DNA of 21,948 nt from Pseudomonadota bacterium (lineage in GTDB: Bacteria > SAR324 > XYD2-FULL-50-16 > JAHJRI01): NCBI GenBank assembly GCA_022360105.1, contig JAKSDL010000594.1:1-21948 (forward strand). The letters are read 5' to 3'. Position numbers and translations under genes: made by a program. Below the pieces are notes generated by a model. The model searched no databases. It worked only from the letters and a program-made list of their open reading frames with translations, and was not told the origin of the DNA. Of this stretch, positions 6,395-14,370 are shown in pieces. Position 1 is the stretch's first letter. Each line of letters starts with the position of its first letter.

Positions 6395-8968
6395 TTACAC
6401 TGCCTGTAACAAGGATAACGGCTTCTGAGCCAGCACTTTTCGGGTTCCCAGGTATGCGGCAATCATCGTTAACGTTGTAATGGCAGAAATCGTAAACGCA
6501 ACAATTGTCCAGGAGATGGCCCAAATGCTGTCAAAAATTAAAAAAGACATGATCCATGCAGCTGCCAAACTAAGAATAGAACCGGCCAGGGAAGCACCAA
6601 ATCCGAAAAGGCAGAATTCAAGAATGATAATCACCCTGATATCACTAAATCCCGCTCCCAGCACTTTGAGCAGGTTAATTTCTTTCATCCGACTTTGCGA
6701 ATTGTAGCGTGCAATAGAGTAAACCACGATCATCCCTACAAAAATGGCTGAAAACGCCATGACTTGAATTGCCCAGCTGATCTGTCCGGTGATTTCCAGG
6801 ATTTTGTTGACAGCCATGCTGATATCCACCATGGAGACATTGGGAAACTGCCGAACAATAGAATTTTGTAAATTTATCTTGTCTTCGCTTTGGACCCTGT
6901 AAATGGTTCCCAGAAAAGTGCTCGGGGCGTCATCCAGTACTCCGGGCTGAAAAATAACGAAGAAGTTGGGTTGCATGGTTTGCCACTTGATCTCTCGGAA
7001 ATTAACTATTTTTCCTTGAATTGGAATCCCCTGAACATCAAATGTAAGCGTGTCTCCCAGTTCAACTTCAAGATTGTTGGCAAAACCACTATCCAAAGAT
7101 ATTTCCGGCAGTTCGCCAGACTCAAAACTATAGGTACCGGAAAATGGTCGACCGCTTTCCAGGGATTCGGAAGGATACAGATCCAGCCGATAGCTCAAAT
7201 TTTGAGTACGTCTTCTGGAATACCCCCTTCGCCTTTGCTCCCTGGTTGTGCTCTCCGCCGGTTCAAACCTGGAATACTCTTCTCCGTTAATCTGGCTTAA
7301 CCGTGCTTCGATCCAGGGAGAAATATTATCCAATTTGTAACCTGAATCTTCCAGGGTTTGTTTGATCTTATCAACCTGATCAGGCTGGATATCGAAGAGG
7401 AAATAGGATGGAAGATTAGTTGTTTCAGGTCTTTTGATCTCCTTTTGAAGTCCATAATCGATCTGCGGAATCAGGTTAATCAGGAGCGCTCCCAGCCCAA
7501 TAGCCAGAAAGCTGGATATCACGGCTGTTTTGTTGCGATAAAGGTTTCTGAAGGCAAGCCTGAAAACCAGGTGAATATCGGTTGACACTGTATTTGCAAA
7601 GTTAATCAATAACCAGCCTATGATTCCTAAAATCGCAAACGAGCCAATAAGACTACCCATAAAAATACTGCCAATGAACCACGATGTTGACTGCCATACA
7701 GCAACCAGCCAAAAGGTAACAAGCAGGGGTAGGTAACTCAGGTACTTGAAAGGATCTATGCCCTGGTTTTGGGAAGTGGAGCGCTGGCTTTCATTGAAAA
7801 CGATCAATGGTTTTAGATGATGAATACGATTTAAGATTGGCAAACAGAACAATAGACTCCCCAGCATTCCCATGGCCAGGGCTAACACAATACTTTGCCA
7901 GCTAAAAATCGTTTCAAAGTCCTTGGGTAAAAAATCACCCAATAAAGAGGTCAGAACCGGAATAAAAAAGAAGGATAAGGCTACTGAAAGTAACGCCGCA
8001 ATGGTCCCCAACATAGCTAATTGCAGCAACAGAAAGATATAGGTATTGCGTTTTTCGGCACCAAGAATCATTAGTATCGCAAGATCCTTTAAGTTGCCTG
8101 CAAGGTAGCTGCGAAACAGATACGCCGTTCCCACACCAGCTAAAAAGAGTGCTACCAGGGATACCAATCCCAGGTAATCATTCATATAGCCCAGAAAACG
8201 AGTCATTTGTCGTCCCGCATTATTGTGGGTAATGACACTCAGGTACGAATTTTTTCCAAACCTTTCCGAAATCGCGTCTTTAAGCCTGTCAGCAACGGCC
8301 TCGGCATTTGAACCGGAAGGAAGTCGATAAAAATATCGATGGGATCGTCGACTACCCGTATCGATCAACCCGGTTTGTTTTGCCTGGTCGATTCCCATAA
8401 ACAGGCTGTAGGCAAAACCGCTTGAATAGGCAAATCCGGTTGAGGAATCCACCACCGAATCGGCAATACCAAACTGTTTCGCACCAATGGTAACTGTCTC
8501 CCCTTTTTTAAGGTTAAGGACAGTAAGAATTTCAGGTTGCACCCAGATATTAGGTGATTCAAGCAATTCGGTGTCTAACAGCTGTTGATCGATGTTTCCG
8601 CTGTTTTTTAAAATGATGCTGCCGTACAAAGGATACCCGCGGTCAACTGCCAGTATCTGTACAAGCCGCGAACTTTCCCTGCCTGCCACCATGGAGAGAA
8701 AATGGATCCTTCGTGTTTTTCCTTCAAATTCTCCGATTTGTTCTTCCAAAAATGCCAGATCTTCTGCCTCAAGTTCATAGGTGCTTCTAATACTGATATC
8801 TGCAGACAGGATGGCCCGGGAACGATTGGAAATATGCTCATGAATGGAAAGCTGAAAGGAGTTGAGAGCAATAAATCCAACCAGTCCCAAAGAAAGGTTG
8901 AAAATAAAAAACCAGCTGAAGCGTGGATTATTGCGAATCTCTTTAATTGCTAATTTTAACCAGATCAT
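6395..8968 (-). CDS. ybbP: FtsX-family ABC transporter permease, YbbP-like
   Basis: Large inner-membrane permease of the MacB/FtsX superfamily, about 857 residues, near the size of E. coli YbbP (about 800). An N-terminal membrane segment (about residues 10-40) is followed by a large extracytoplasmic domain. A central block of several membrane segments comes next, then a second extracytoplasmic domain, and three closing membrane segments near the C terminus. This duplicated FtsX arrangement is that of YbbP. It would pair with the ATPase encoded just upstream. The substrate is unknown in the family; a role in envelope lipid or toxic-compound handling has been suggested. I chose the ATG at 8966-8968 because GGAAG lies upstream at suitable spacing and [18 protein letters not shown] matches the usual start. 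An ATG at 8983 is the alternative. The gene overlaps the ATPase gene by 26 bases. Confidence 0.88.
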   Translation of the reverse strand: MIWLKLAIKEIRNNPRFSWFFIFNLSLGLVGFIALNSFQLSIHEHISNRSRAILSADISIRSTYELEAEDLAFLEEQIGEFEGKTRRIHFLSMVAGRESSRLVQILAVDRGYPLYGSIILKNSGNIDQQLLDTELLESPNIWVQPEILTVLNLKKGETVTIGAKQFGIADSVVDSSTGFAYSSGFAYSLFMGIDQAKQTGLIDTGSRRSHRYFYRLPSGSNAEAVADRLKDAISERFGKNSYLSVITHNNAGRQMTRFLGYMNDYLGLVSLVALFLAGVGTAYLFRSYLAGNLKDLAILMILGAEKRNTYIFLLLQLAMLGTIAALLSVALSFFFIPVLTSLLGDFLPKDFETIFSWQSIVLALAMGMLGSLLFCLPILNRIHHLKPLIVFNESQRSTSQNQGIDPFKYLSYLPLLVTFWLVAVWQSTSWFIGSIFMGSLIGSFAILGIIGWLLINFANTVSTDIHLVFRLAFRNLYRNKTAVISSFLAIGLGALLINLIPQIDYGLQKEIKRPETTNLPSYFLFDIQPDQVDKIKQTLEDSGYKLDNISPWIEARLSQINGEEYSRFEPAESTTREQRRRGYSRRRTQNLSYRLDLYPSESLESGRPFSGTYSFESGELPEISLDSGFANNLEVELGDTLTFDVQGIPIQGKIVNFREIKWQTMQPNFFVIFQPGVLDDAPSTFLGTIYRVQSEDKINLQNSIVRQFPNVSMVDISMAVNKILEITGQISWAIQVMAFSAIFVGMIVVYSIARYNSQSRMKEINLLKVLGAGFSDIRVIIILEFCLFGFGASLAGSILSLAAAWIMSFLIFDSIWAISWTIVAFTISAITTLTMIAAYLGTRKVLAQKPLSLLQAV

Positions 8969-9632
8969 CGGCCAGACTTCCATTTCTCAGGGTTAACTGT
9001 TTGGAGCATTGCGCAGCCAGACTTTGATTATGCGTGACCAACAGCAGTGTCATATTTATCGATTCCACAAGTTTAAAAAGCAACCCTGCCAGCTGATCAC
9101 CTGTTTTTTCATCCAGATTCCCTGTTGGTTCATCAGCAAGAAGAATGGCCGGTTCAATCACCAAAGCCCGACCTATGGCTACACGTTGGCATTCCCCACC
9201 GCTGAGCTGGTGGGGGAAATGAGTCTTTCTGTTAAACAAACCAATCGACTCCAGCATGGCTTCCGATTTTTCCCTGGCAGCCTTGTCGTGTACCAGTTCA
9301 AGAGGAAGGCTTATGTTTTCCAGGGCGGTCAAGTGAGGCATCAGATGAAATTGTTGAAAAACGATGCCAATATTTTTTGCACGAAATTTGGAAAGATCTT
9401 TTTCTTTCATGGTGATCAACGACTGGTCGGCAACCAAAACATCCCCTGAAGTAGGTAAATCAAGTCCGGCAATCAAGGAAAGCAGAGTGGATTTTCCGCA
9501 TCCTGATCTCCCCAGAACAGCTACAGTTTCTCCTTTATCAACGGATAATTGAAGATTAGACAATACGGTAACGGGTTCAACGCCTTCAGAAGCAGGATAG
9601 GTTTTAGAAAGGTTTTTTAATTGAAGAATCAT
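8943..9632 (-). CDS. ybbA: ABC transporter ATP-binding protein, YbbA/LolD-like
   Basis: ATPase of 229 residues in the MacB/LolD/YbbA group. Every motif is intact: Walker [10 protein letters not shown] (41-49), Q-loop Q93, signature LSGGE (143-147), Walker B ILLADEP (163-169, Glu168) and switch His201. The nucleotide-binding domain fills the whole protein, so a separate membrane subunit is required; the FtsX-family permease overlapping its 3' end is the obvious partner. The GDSL hydrolase lies 45 bases upstream on the same strand. That neighbour favours YbbA over LolD, because LolD normally travels with LolC/E. The ATG at 9632 has a poor ribosome binding site, which suggests coupling or weak independent initiation. 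Confidence 0.92.
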   Translation of the reverse strand: MILQLKNLSKTYPASEGVEPVTVLSNLQLSVDKGETVAVLGRSGCGKSTLLSLIAGLDLPTSGDVLVADQSLITMKEKDLSKFRAKNIGIVFQQFHLMPHLTALENISLPLELVHDKAAREKSEAMLESIGLFNRKTHFPHQLSGGECQRVAIGRALVIEPAILLADEPTGNLDEKTGDQLAGLLFKLVESINMTLLLVTHNQSLAAQCSKQLTLRNGSLADDLVKISN

Positions 9633-9677
9633 GTTAAGTCAGCCTAAGGTTAATGTGTACCGGAATATGCACTGCGT

Positions 9678-10403
9678 TTAGTTCCATTGAGCGTTGTTCA
9701 GTAAGGGACGAATGTGAGTCAGGACATTCTCGGCAACAATTTTATGTCCTTTTGGATTGGGGTGTATGCCGTCGGCAAGATTTAATTCCGGCCTGCCGGC
9801 CACGCCTTCCAGTAAAAATGGTATCAAAGGTAATGCATATTGATCTGACAATGATTTGAATAATGCTTCAAAATCGCGGGTATAACGACTACCGTAGTTG
9901 ATAGGGAGTTTCATTCCAGCCAGTACGGTAACTATATTGCGTTCCTGCGCAAACCGAATGGTTTTGGCAAGGTTGTTTTTGATCGATTCTATTTTGTGTC
10001 CTCGCAGTCCATCGTTGGCACCCAGCTCAAGAATGACCATGTCCGGTTTCAATTTCATGTACCAGCGGATTCTTTGAAAGGCACTGGCAGTTGTGGAACC
10101 GCTAAATCCGCCGTTAACGACTTTGACCTCCGTGAATCCCAGGTCTCGCAGACGATCTTCCAATAACTTGGGAAAAGCCTCATCTTTTTCCACACCATAT
10201 CCGGCTGTTAAGGAATCCCCCAAGATGAGAATGGTTTTTTCGGCAGAATAGACTGTGGCGGTCGATAATAGAACAAACAGAAGAAGAATCAGATGGATTC
10301 CGACAATCGATTTGAAACTGCCGAGGAGAAATCCCAAAGAATTAAAAATAGCTGTCAATCTCTTGGTAACTGGGTCTACCAAGCTTATGATTTTTTGAAT
10401 CAC
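9678..10403 (-). CDS. tesA: GDSL-family (SGNH) esterase/lysophospholipase, TesA-like
   Basis: SGNH hydrolase of 241 residues with all four blocks: GDSL (62-65, nucleophile Ser64), NGG (97-99), GAND (128-131, Asn130) and DGIHP (211-215, Asp211 and His214). Family members are periplasmic thioesterases, lysophospholipases or arylesterases. A hydrophobic segment (about 33-52) ending near VYSA (51-54) looks like a signal peptide. It is preceded by about 32 extra residues, so either the real start is further inside or the N terminus is an unusual extended signal. The annotated start is GTG with no clear ribosome binding site, and no internal ATG lies before the GDSL block. Its position directly upstream of ybbA/ybbP-like genes supports the TesA assignment and a role at the cell envelope. 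Confidence 0.87.
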   Translation of the reverse strand: MIQKIISLVDPVTKRLTAIFNSLGFLLGSFKSIVGIHLILLLFVLLSTATVYSAEKTILILGDSLTAGYGVEKDEAFPKLLEDRLRDLGFTEVKVVNGGFSGSTTASAFQRIRWYMKLKPDMVILELGANDGLRGHKIESIKNNLAKTIRFAQERNIVTVLAGMKLPINYGSRYTRDFEALFKSLSDQYALPLIPFLLEGVAGRPELNLADGIHPNPKGHKIVAENVLTHIRPLLNNAQWN

Positions 10404-10438
10404 AACATTGAATGGTTGAGGTTGAGTGAATAACTAAT

Positions 10439-10468
10439 ACGTTGGATTCTTTTTTTATTATCCAACGT
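10439..10468. terminator. Hairpin overlapping the nusB stop
   Basis: ACGTTGGAT (10439-10447) and ATCCAACGT (10460-10468) are perfectly complementary, with a 12-base T-rich loop read on the plus strand. The nusB stop codon (10458-10460) lies at the edge of the stem. No T-run follows on the minus strand, so it may attenuate or stabilise the nusB-tesA transcript rather than terminate it. On the plus strand the stem is followed only by TTTTC. Confidence 0.4.
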
Positions 10469-10892
10469 TTTCATTCCGTTGTTCAACCCTTATTTCTTTT
10501 GAAGCAGAATGAAGGACGCCGTTGCAGATTTTGGTGGCTTTTTCATCAACAAATTTCTTACAGATTTCGAGTGCTTCGTTAATGATGATTTTACTTTCTG
10601 TGTCTTTGTATTGAAGCAATTCACCTATACCAATTCTGAGAAGGGCATTGAGAGAATCGGAGATGCGATGTTGTTTCCAGTTTTTTAAAAATTTCTGGAT
10701 AATACCATCTATTTCATTCAATCGTTCCCAGGTAGAGTTAATCAGTCCCTGGCTAAAATCTTTGTATTTACCCTGCAAACCGGATTCTATCAGCAGGTGG
10801 CTCTCGCCTTTCGCCTGGATCCCTAATTTATGACGGGAATAGATGGTTTGAAAAGCCAGGACTCGAGCCTGGTGTCGGGATGGTTTGGGCAT
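10458..10892 (-). CDS. nusB: Transcription antitermination factor NusB
   Basis: 144 residues, the usual length of NusB, all alpha-helical in character. NusB binds boxA RNA with NusE (ribosomal protein S10) and prevents premature termination, mainly in rRNA operons. Supporting segments are RHQARVLAFQTIYS (6-19), the W-x-x-x-R-I-S-x-x-x-N-A-L-L-R-I-G-I-x-E-L block (about 72-92), and IINEALEICKKFVDEKATKICNGVL near the C terminus (the family's 'NExVexaKxf..fvNGvL' block). It starts 4 bases after the parA-like stop with no strong ribosome binding site, so coupling is likely. NusB is normally found with ribH or other riboflavin genes; here it is not. Confidence 0.9.
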   Translation of the reverse strand: MPKPSRHQARVLAFQTIYSRHKLGIQAKGESHLLIESGLQGKYKDFSQGLINSTWERLNEIDGIIQKFLKNWKQHRISDSLNALLRIGIGELLQYKDTESKIIINEALEICKKFVDEKATKICNGVLHSASKEIRVEQRNENVG

Positions 10893-10896
10893 TTAC

Positions 10897-11670
10897 TTAG
10901 CGGAGAGAAAATTTATCCACGAGTTCATTCATCAACCGAATATAGGCTGTAGCACCGATGGAATTAAGGTTGTAGGTGATAACGGACTTTCCCAGGGCAC
11001 TGGCTTCAATGATAGCTTCGTTCCTTGGTATTATCGTTTGGAAAACAGAATCGGAAAGGGCTTTATAGATTTGTTGGCTAACGCGACGATGAACCTCAAT
11101 GTCCCGATCGTACATGGTGAGAAGGATACCTGCCAGACGCAAGGTCTTTTCTGTGAATTGTCTTTGTAAATCGTTAAAGGCTACCAGAAAACGCTTCAGC
11201 GATTTAATCGCCAAACTTTCGCACTGCAGGGGCATAATTATCAAATCTGAGCAATAAATGGCATTAACGGCCATGTTGTTTGTCGATGCCGGTGCGTCGA
11301 TCACAATGAAATCATATTTGTCTTTATCGATGTTTAAGCGTTTTTGCAGAAATTTGGAATCATTTCCAACCTCAAAAACAGATCGTTCGTTTTTCACTGT
11401 TTCCATATTGGAAAAGATAAAATCCAGATTTTCATGATCCGTATCCTGAACCAGCTTCTTAATGGGCACCGAAGGCTTTAAAAACAACTCCTTGGTACCA
11501 ACCGGTACACTGTTATTCATTCCGACTGAAAATCGGATGGAACTTTGCGGATCAAGATCCACCAACAGCGAACTGTAACCGCCAAATGCAAATGCAGTCG
11601 CAAGATTGATTGCACTGGTTGTCTTTCCAACTCCACCTTTTTGACTTACAAACGAGATAATGGTTGTCAT
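10897..11670 (-). CDS. ParA/MinD-type ATPase (orphan, no ParB seen)
   Basis: 257 residues, a soluble Walker-type ATPase of the ParA/Soj family. The deviant Walker A is KGGVGKTT (11-18), with the signature lysine Lys11 and Lys16. A Walker A' motif (DLDPQSS, about 38-44) and a Walker B-like FIVIDAPA follow. Such proteins position DNA or protein cargo by ATP-driven dimerisation on nucleoid DNA. No parB or centromere-like repeat is visible downstream, where nusB follows directly. It could therefore be a chromosomal ParA that positions another cargo, for example chemosensory clusters, but this is inference. AAGGA lies 7 bases before the ATG. It is the first gene of the probable parA-nusB-tesA-ybbA-ybbP run. 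Confidence 0.87.
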   Translation of the reverse strand: MTTIISFVSQKGGVGKTTSAINLATAFAFGGYSSLLVDLDPQSSIRFSVGMNNSVPVGTKELFLKPSVPIKKLVQDTDHENLDFIFSNMETVKNERSVFEVGNDSKFLQKRLNIDKDKYDFIVIDAPASTNNMAVNAIYCSDLIIMPLQCESLAIKSLKRFLVAFNDLQRQFTEKTLRLAGILLTMYDRDIEVHRRVSQQIYKALSDSVFQTIIPRNEAIIEASALGKSVITYNLNSIGATAYIRLMNELVDKFSLR

Positions 11671-12001
11671 AAGTTATCCTTCGATTTGATCCAGGGCTGG
11701 TATCATTTCCTTATAAAAGCCTGAAATCAAAAGCTGAGACTGCACTCTTTGGTTAAAACTGCAAATTAATGAAATAGTATAAGCATTGCCTAAAAAAGTA
11801 AAGATCATGTTTCATTGAATAAAACAAGACTTACACAAAAAATTTCCAATATTTAAAATCGTCTAATAGACTGATGCAAATACCTTTTTAAAAAAACATT
11901 CACCCCTGATCGCCGCCAGTACCTTGTTCAAGTTTCTGCCAGGATAAACCGATAAAAAAGTAAGCAATTTATTCGCTTTTAACAGACAATTTTGGGAGTT
12001 T
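11671..12001. other. Divergent intergenic region between the parA-like gene and a small plus-strand gene
   Basis: About 330 bases, AT-rich, with no convincing gene. It must hold divergent promoters. On the minus strand TATACT (11776-11781) is a plausible -10 for the parA-like run, but no good -35 is paired with it. An odd 11-base palindrome, GTCTAATAGAC, lies near 11862-11872. Nothing else was recognised. Confidence 0.4.
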
Positions 12002-12004
12002 ATC

Positions 12005-12196
12005 ATGGCGACGAAAAAATCGGAGTATCGCACATCAACATTGTCAATAAAACGAAAACAAACCAAGCCTTTTTCTCCAGTTCCGACCAGGGAGGAAATA
12101 GAGAAAGCAACAAGAGAATTCCTGGCAAAAGGTGGAAAAATAACCAGAGTCGAACCGGAATGGATTGAGGAAGGCAGACTCTACATCAGTGGATAA
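12005..12196 (+). CDS. Small basic protein with SutA-like FLxxGGKI motif
   Basis: 63 residues. The N-terminal half is basic, disordered-looking and Ser/Thr/Lys-rich. The second half carries REEIEKATREFLAKGGKITR (29-48), one predicted helix ending in a GGK turn. From memory, the helix-FLxxGGK(I/V) pattern is shared with SutA, an RNA-polymerase-binding regulator of slow-growing Pseudomonas, and with a scatter of small unannotated proteins. The acidic tail of SutA is not present, so this is only a family-level suggestion. The ATG at 12005 has GGGAG at ideal spacing, which supports it as a real gene. It converges on the 472-residue gene, with a 7-bp hairpin between them. Confidence 0.68.
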   Translation: MATKKSEYRTSTLSIKRKQTKPFSPVPTREEIEKATREFLAKGGKITRVEPEWIEEGRLYISG

Positions 12197-12205
12197 AATT
12201 CTAGT

Positions 12206-12228
12206 AAACAGATTACTATTCTCTGTTT
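12206..12228. terminator. Small hairpin between convergent genes
   Basis: AAACAGA (12206-12212) pairs with TCTGTTT (12222-12228) around a 9-base loop that contains the stop codon of the minus-strand gene. A short T-run follows on the plus strand. The stem is short; it may be a weak bidirectional terminator. Confidence 0.3.
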
Positions 12229-13634
12229 TGCCAGGATTGACTTTCGTTTTGCCCGAGCCAACCATGGTAGTCCATGATCGAGTCCAGTTGGTATAAGTAT
12301 TTTTTGGCTATATCGACAATGGCTTCCCGATGTGGTTCTTTCAAATAGTTTTGATCTCCGGACAGGGTCTCAATCATTTTATACCCCTGCGCCAACATCT
12401 CTTTATACTTACCCTGGGAATGCAAACCATCGGAAGACTTGATAACCCAAATCGCCTTGAGATAGGGATCAATCTCGTACTGCTCTTTTAATACACTGGA
12501 TTTGGTATAGTTGTTTATGGTGGCGATGCAGTAGCCATACAAATTATCGCCTGCCACTCGTGCCTTTTCTTTGTCGTCTCCCGCCAATGCCATTTCAAAC
12601 TCTGTGGTCAGCATGATGGTGTGAACCATCCTTTTACGCAGCTGAATACCTTTATCCTCATCCGGCATTTCCGAAAGAATACTTTCAACCAGATCTTTTA
12701 GAATGGGAATGCGCGCCATCAAAAACATGATGGTTATCAGGACGAACAGTGTCTTTCCTGCAATCCTGTCATTGGCGATTGTTTTCATTGGCTCACCGTT
12801 TTGCACTGCTGTAACGGCCTTCTTAATCTCTATCGTATCAAAGGCGTCTGAGAGATAGGTTGTACCATTCAGCCGTCTGCTTAGCCTGGAAAGACCACCC
12901 AGTTTATCTTTTACCGTCAGCAGGCTGATAATGGCCGCCTGTTTGTTTTTTATCGTTTTGGCAAGTGTCACCAATTGCTTATCGTTGCGACCATCAAGAG
13001 CAGCGTACTCGTATGTCAAACGACCCTTATAGGTATTCAGATAATCAAGATATATTTTTACAAACCAATTAATGTTAAACACATTTAATCCACCATTGTG
13101 AAACGCCATGACAATCTCATCAATTGCCTTTCTTAGCTGGGCTAACTGAGCCTCGTTTAACTTGCTTTGGGACATCTCACTGACAAAGGCATTTTTATCC
13201 TGCCGGGGGATATCCTGATAGGTATAAATAGCATTGATGACGTGCAGGTCAGGAACTTCCGGGTAGTTTTTAAGATCAGTGCGAACTTTTTGCCTGTTCA
13301 GGACATCCGCTTTTCCATTGGCGGATAGTTTATTCAAATCAACCCTTAGTGCTGTCAGATCCGGATAGTTTTTTCTTCGAAACAGTTTTCTCTTTCTTTC
13401 TTTTACTTTTAGTTTCTTTTTTCCAAAAAAACCGGGGGAATCCGGAGATTCCTTCAGCAAGAGTTGGATGCGCTGAACCAGTTCATTGGCAGGGACAAAG
13501 CCGGAAAATGAGTCCTTTTTCTTTCCCCTTGACCTTTTATCAGGGACAGGAGTTGCACCTTTGCCTTTAGACTTTTTATTTACAGCCTTTTCAGCGGAAT
13601 CCAACCATTTGTCTATTTTTTCAACTCTTGCCAT
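12216..13634 (-). CDS. Hypothetical, mostly helical protein with basic N terminus
   Basis: 472 residues, not recognised as any known family. The first 90 residues are strongly basic and low-complexity, with two Lys/Arg clusters (around 20-40 and 70-88). The rest looks alpha-helical and soluble. One hydrophobic stretch near residue 295 (KTLFVLITIMFLMARIPI) could be a buried helix or a single membrane segment. The C-terminal 150 residues are helix-rich and acidic. There is no catalytic motif, signal peptide or repeat that I can see. The ATG at 13634 lacks a visible ribosome binding site, and it has no partner on the same strand. The charged N terminus suggests binding to nucleic acid or a phosphorylated or acidic surface, which is inference only. 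Confidence 0.7.
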   Translation of the reverse strand: MARVEKIDKWLDSAEKAVNKKSKGKGATPVPDKRSRGKKKDSFSGFVPANELVQRIQLLLKESPDSPGFFGKKKLKVKERKRKLFRRKNYPDLTALRVDLNKLSANGKADVLNRQKVRTDLKNYPEVPDLHVINAIYTYQDIPRQDKNAFVSEMSQSKLNEAQLAQLRKAIDEIVMAFHNGGLNVFNINWFVKIYLDYLNTYKGRLTYEYAALDGRNDKQLVTLAKTIKNKQAAIISLLTVKDKLGGLSRLSRRLNGTTYLSDAFDTIEIKKAVTAVQNGEPMKTIANDRIAGKTLFVLITIMFLMARIPILKDLVESILSEMPDEDKGIQLRKRMVHTIMLTTEFEMALAGDDKEKARVAGDNLYGYCIATINNYTKSSVLKEQYEIDPYLKAIWVIKSSDGLHSQGKYKEMLAQGYKMIETLSGDQNYLKEPHREAIVDIAKKYLYQLDSIMDYHGWLGQNESQSWQNRE

Positions 13635-13733
13635 GCCGACTGTAATTTAAAAACATTAAGGGTGAATTTAAGGAAACCACTAAGAATTGATATTGTTATT
13701 ATATTAAACCAGAAATCGTATAATTTCAAGATT

Positions 13734-13934
13734 ATGACACTGTTTTCTAGATTTTCCTGTCGAGCGTACATCCTCGTCAAGACACTGGCCATAGGCCTTG
13801 CAGGAATTAGTCCATCTTTCATCTTAATTTCAGCGAATGGATTTAGGATTGCATTTTTATTTTATATTTTAGTGTTCCAAAATACACTTTTTCAATTTAA
13901 CAGATATACCTCTAGTGATAATCCGGTCTTATAA
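13734..13934 (+). CDS. Possible small hydrophobic protein (doubtful)
   Basis: 66 codons, product with two hydrophobic stretches (residues about 14-31 and 38-50), resembling a tiny membrane protein. A perfect TATAAT box ends 9 bases before the ATG, which would leave almost no leader, and there is no ribosome binding site. The surrounding DNA is very AT-rich, where hydrophobic frames arise by chance. I keep it only as a possibility. Confidence 0.18.
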   Translation: MTLFSRFSCRAYILVKTLAIGLAGISPSFILISANGFRIAFLFYILVFQNTLFQFNRYTSSDNPVL

Positions 13935-14113
13935 CACACATTCTATTTTTTCGATAATAAAGTATTCCATATCTTTCGTGAAAAAGATTTTAATTTCTAT
14001 AATACAAAGCTGGAAAATTCACTTTAAATGTGCTTAGTTTTTCATAGGTTAGGTAACAACTATCTGCCTTTTAAAATTTTTTATTCCCCATTTTAATTTG
14101 CTAACTTAAGCCG

Positions 14114-14119
14114 TATAAT
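14114..14119 (+). promoter_or_regulatory. Perfect TATAAT -10 box next to an ATG
   Basis: TATAAT ends 7 bases before the ATG at 14127, with no good -35 at 17 bases. Transcription would begin close to or at that ATG, which would make the mRNA leaderless unless a later start such as ATG 14142 is used. Confidence 0.4.
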
Positions 14120-14126
14120 AAAAGGT

Positions 14127-14321
14127 ATGTTTTTAAAGCGAATGCTGAGCCCTGTCTTAACAGGCTTCAGAAAGGATGACCCTGAAAAGTCAGACAGGCT
14201 TCTTGGCGAAATGTCTCATACGGAGAAAATTGCCTTAAAGGAAGCAAAGAACATCGTTCGAGTCTACGGCAGCAAGGTTGTTCATCCTTTTAAGTATGGA
14301 CAAGGATCTTTAGATAAGTGA
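14127..14321 (+). CDS. Hypothetical small protein
   Basis: 64 codons, charged and soluble, with an amphipathic helix in the middle (SHTEKIALKEAKNIVRVYGS, about 30-49). Not recognised. The ATG at 14127 has only AAAGG directly against it and a perfect -10 box 7 bases upstream, so the real start may be ATG 14142 or ATG 14211. The frame ends 49 bases before the next gene on the same strand, so they may form a two-gene unit. Support is moderate: the composition is protein-like compared with the AT-rich DNA before it, but no homologue is recalled. Confidence 0.45.
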   Translation: MFLKRMLSPVLTGFRKDDPEKSDRLLGEMSHTEKIALKEAKNIVRVYGSKVVHPFKYGQGSLDK

Positions 14322-14370
14322 ACTGCAGTTACCCGGACTTCAGTTCCCAAAAGGCAGCGTAAAAGGGGCA

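Larger units (their letters stand above)
13635..14126. other. Long AT-rich gene-poor region
   Basis: About 490 bases with markedly lower GC than the flanking genes. It must hold the minus-strand promoter of the 472-residue gene and the plus-strand promoter before 14127. Two perfect TATAAT boxes are present (13719-13724 and 14114-14119), each 7-9 bases from an ATG. A 66-codon reading frame at 13734-13934 is listed separately. No repeats, tRNA or clear terminator were seen. The base composition suggests acquired or decaying DNA. Confidence 0.45.

Noticed and set aside
8943..9632. LolD lipoprotein-release ATPase
   Set aside because: The signature is shared by LolD, MacB and YbbA, but the neighbouring GDSL esterase and large single permease match the YbbA-YbbP pair rather than LolCDE.
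13613..13822. Minus-strand 69-codon frame overlapping the start of the 472-residue gene
   Set aside because: It overlaps a better-supported gene and the AT-rich gap, and has no ribosome binding site.
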